NCBI GenBank assembly: GCA_029240015.1
Contig: JARBTU010000080.1
Span: 1 to 15,713 of the forward strand
Direction: 5' to 3'
From: Oscillospiraceae bacterium
Lineage (GTDB): Bacteria > Bacillota > Clostridia > Oscillospirales > Ruminococcaceae
Length of the DNA stretch: 15,713 bases
Shown: piece after piece, positions 15,200 to 15,713 of the stretch
How positions within the stretch are numbered: the stretch's first letter is position 1
How the letters are laid out: the number at the start of each line of letters is the position of its first letter
Notes under the pieces: generated by a model
Seen by the model: only the letters and a program-made list of their open reading frames with translations
Told to the model about the DNA's origin: nothing
Databases searched by the model: none
Translations under genes and position numbers: made by a program

Positions 15200-15713
15200 T
15201 TAATCCAATGTAATATCTTTCCTTAAAAGATAGTCCGTTTGTTCTTCGTCGCCCACAAAGAAAGAATGCTCCCCTATTTTACAAAAACCATTGTTATTAT
15301 AAAAACGAATCGCCTTTTCATTGAATTCCCAAACCCCTAGCCACAAATATGATTTTTCTCGGATAGTCGTGACCTCGACCGCCTTATCTATCATATATCT
15401 GCCTAGCCCTTTCCCCTGATATCCTCTTAGGACATATATCCTTTCTATCTCTATCGAATCAGGGTCATGAATATCCGTTTGTGCTTTATGTTCATTAAGT
15501 TTCAAATATCCAGCCAAGTAGCCTCCCATGAAAATAAAATAAAAAGATGATTCACTATTTAATATTTCGCTTTGTAATTTATCATGATTATAAGTATTTT
15601 CAAGATACGCATTCACACTATCCTCAGAATTCAGATGCGCATATGTATCTCTGAAGGTCTTGCAAGAAATTTCCTTAAGTGTGTCTAAATCATCCAAAGT
15701 ACATTTTTCAATC
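15200..15713 (-). CDS. paiA: GNAT N-acetyltransferase, PaiA-like (5' end beyond the window)
   Basis: 170 residues are visible and the frame stays open to the right edge (IEKCTLDDLDTLKEIS), so the start codon is outside the window; a TTG at 15697 is inside the conserved N-terminus and is not the true start. The acetyl-CoA site is RGYQGKGLGRYMIDKA, preceded by the beta-strand SIEIERIYVL. LWLGVWEFNEKAIRFYNNNGF and the end HSFFVGDEEQTD closely follow Bacillus subtilis PaiA as I remember it. PaiA acetylates spermidine/spermine and was first noted for effects on degradative enzyme production. Substrate here is inferred by similarity only. Its stop is followed by the bidirectional terminator. No link to the fructan genes is evident. 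Confidence 0.82.
   Translation of the reverse strand, partial: IEKCTLDDLDTLKEISCKTFRDTYAHLNSEDSVNAYLENTYNHDKLQSEILNSESSFYFIFMGGYLAGYLKLNEHKAQTDIHDPDSIEIERIYVLRGYQGKGLGRYMIDKAVEVTTIREKSYLWLGVWEFNEKAIRFYNNNGFCKIGEHSFFVGDEEQTDYLLRKDITLD

Overview
The window looks like the chromosome of a low-GC, Gram-positive anaerobe of the class Clostridia. This is inferred from AT-rich DNA, strong AGGAGG-type ribosome binding sites, a Gram-positive lipobox lipoprotein, and two secreted proteins that end in tandem aromatic cell-wall/choline-binding repeats rather than LPXTG anchors. Genus cannot be fixed from the sequence alone.

Region 1 (1-5626, minus strand). A PA14-Ig-like-cell-wall-repeat surface protein runs off the left edge of the window. 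It lies just downstream of, and on the same strand as, a complete four-gene iron/siderophore ABC importer: lipoprotein receptor, two FecCD permeases and an ATPase. A terminator-like hairpin sits between the receptor gene and the rest of the operon.

Region 2 (5627-6527). A divergent intergenic region carries a 16-bp perfect palindrome and a 24-bp perfect inverted repeat. Both are centred on the motif GTTAG-N6-CTAAC, and the second overlaps a plausible promoter of the iron operon. On the plus strand follows a YbaK-type aminoacyl-tRNA deacylase gene with an extended -10 promoter. A 20-bp perfect hairpin terminator separates it from the convergent araC-type gene.

Region 3 (6528-15059) is a fructan-use locus. 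An AraC-family regulator with a consensus promoter is divergent from a tight three-gene plus-strand run: a cytoplasmic GH32 beta-fructosidase, a PfkB-type fructokinase, and a 1659-residue secreted modular GH32 enzyme. The secreted enzyme has three N-terminal CBM66-like modules, a cadherin-like domain, the GH32 catalytic unit, an Ig-like domain, a fourth CBM66-like module, a second Ig-like domain and about eight cell-wall repeats. The inferred logic is that the surface enzyme trims levan/inulin-type polymer at the cell wall, short products enter through a transporter not in this window, the cytoplasmic GH32 finishes them, and fructokinase phosphorylates the fructose.

Region 4 (15060-15713). 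A bidirectional terminator is followed by a minus-strand GNAT acetyltransferase closely resembling Bacillus PaiA; its start lies beyond the right edge.

No tRNA, rRNA, CRISPR array, insertion sequence or integrase was recognised. I did not find a clearly new defence or mobile system. The most unusual items are the architecture of the giant fructanase, the paired palindromes ahead of the iron operon, and the evolving in-frame repeat tracts in both surface proteins.
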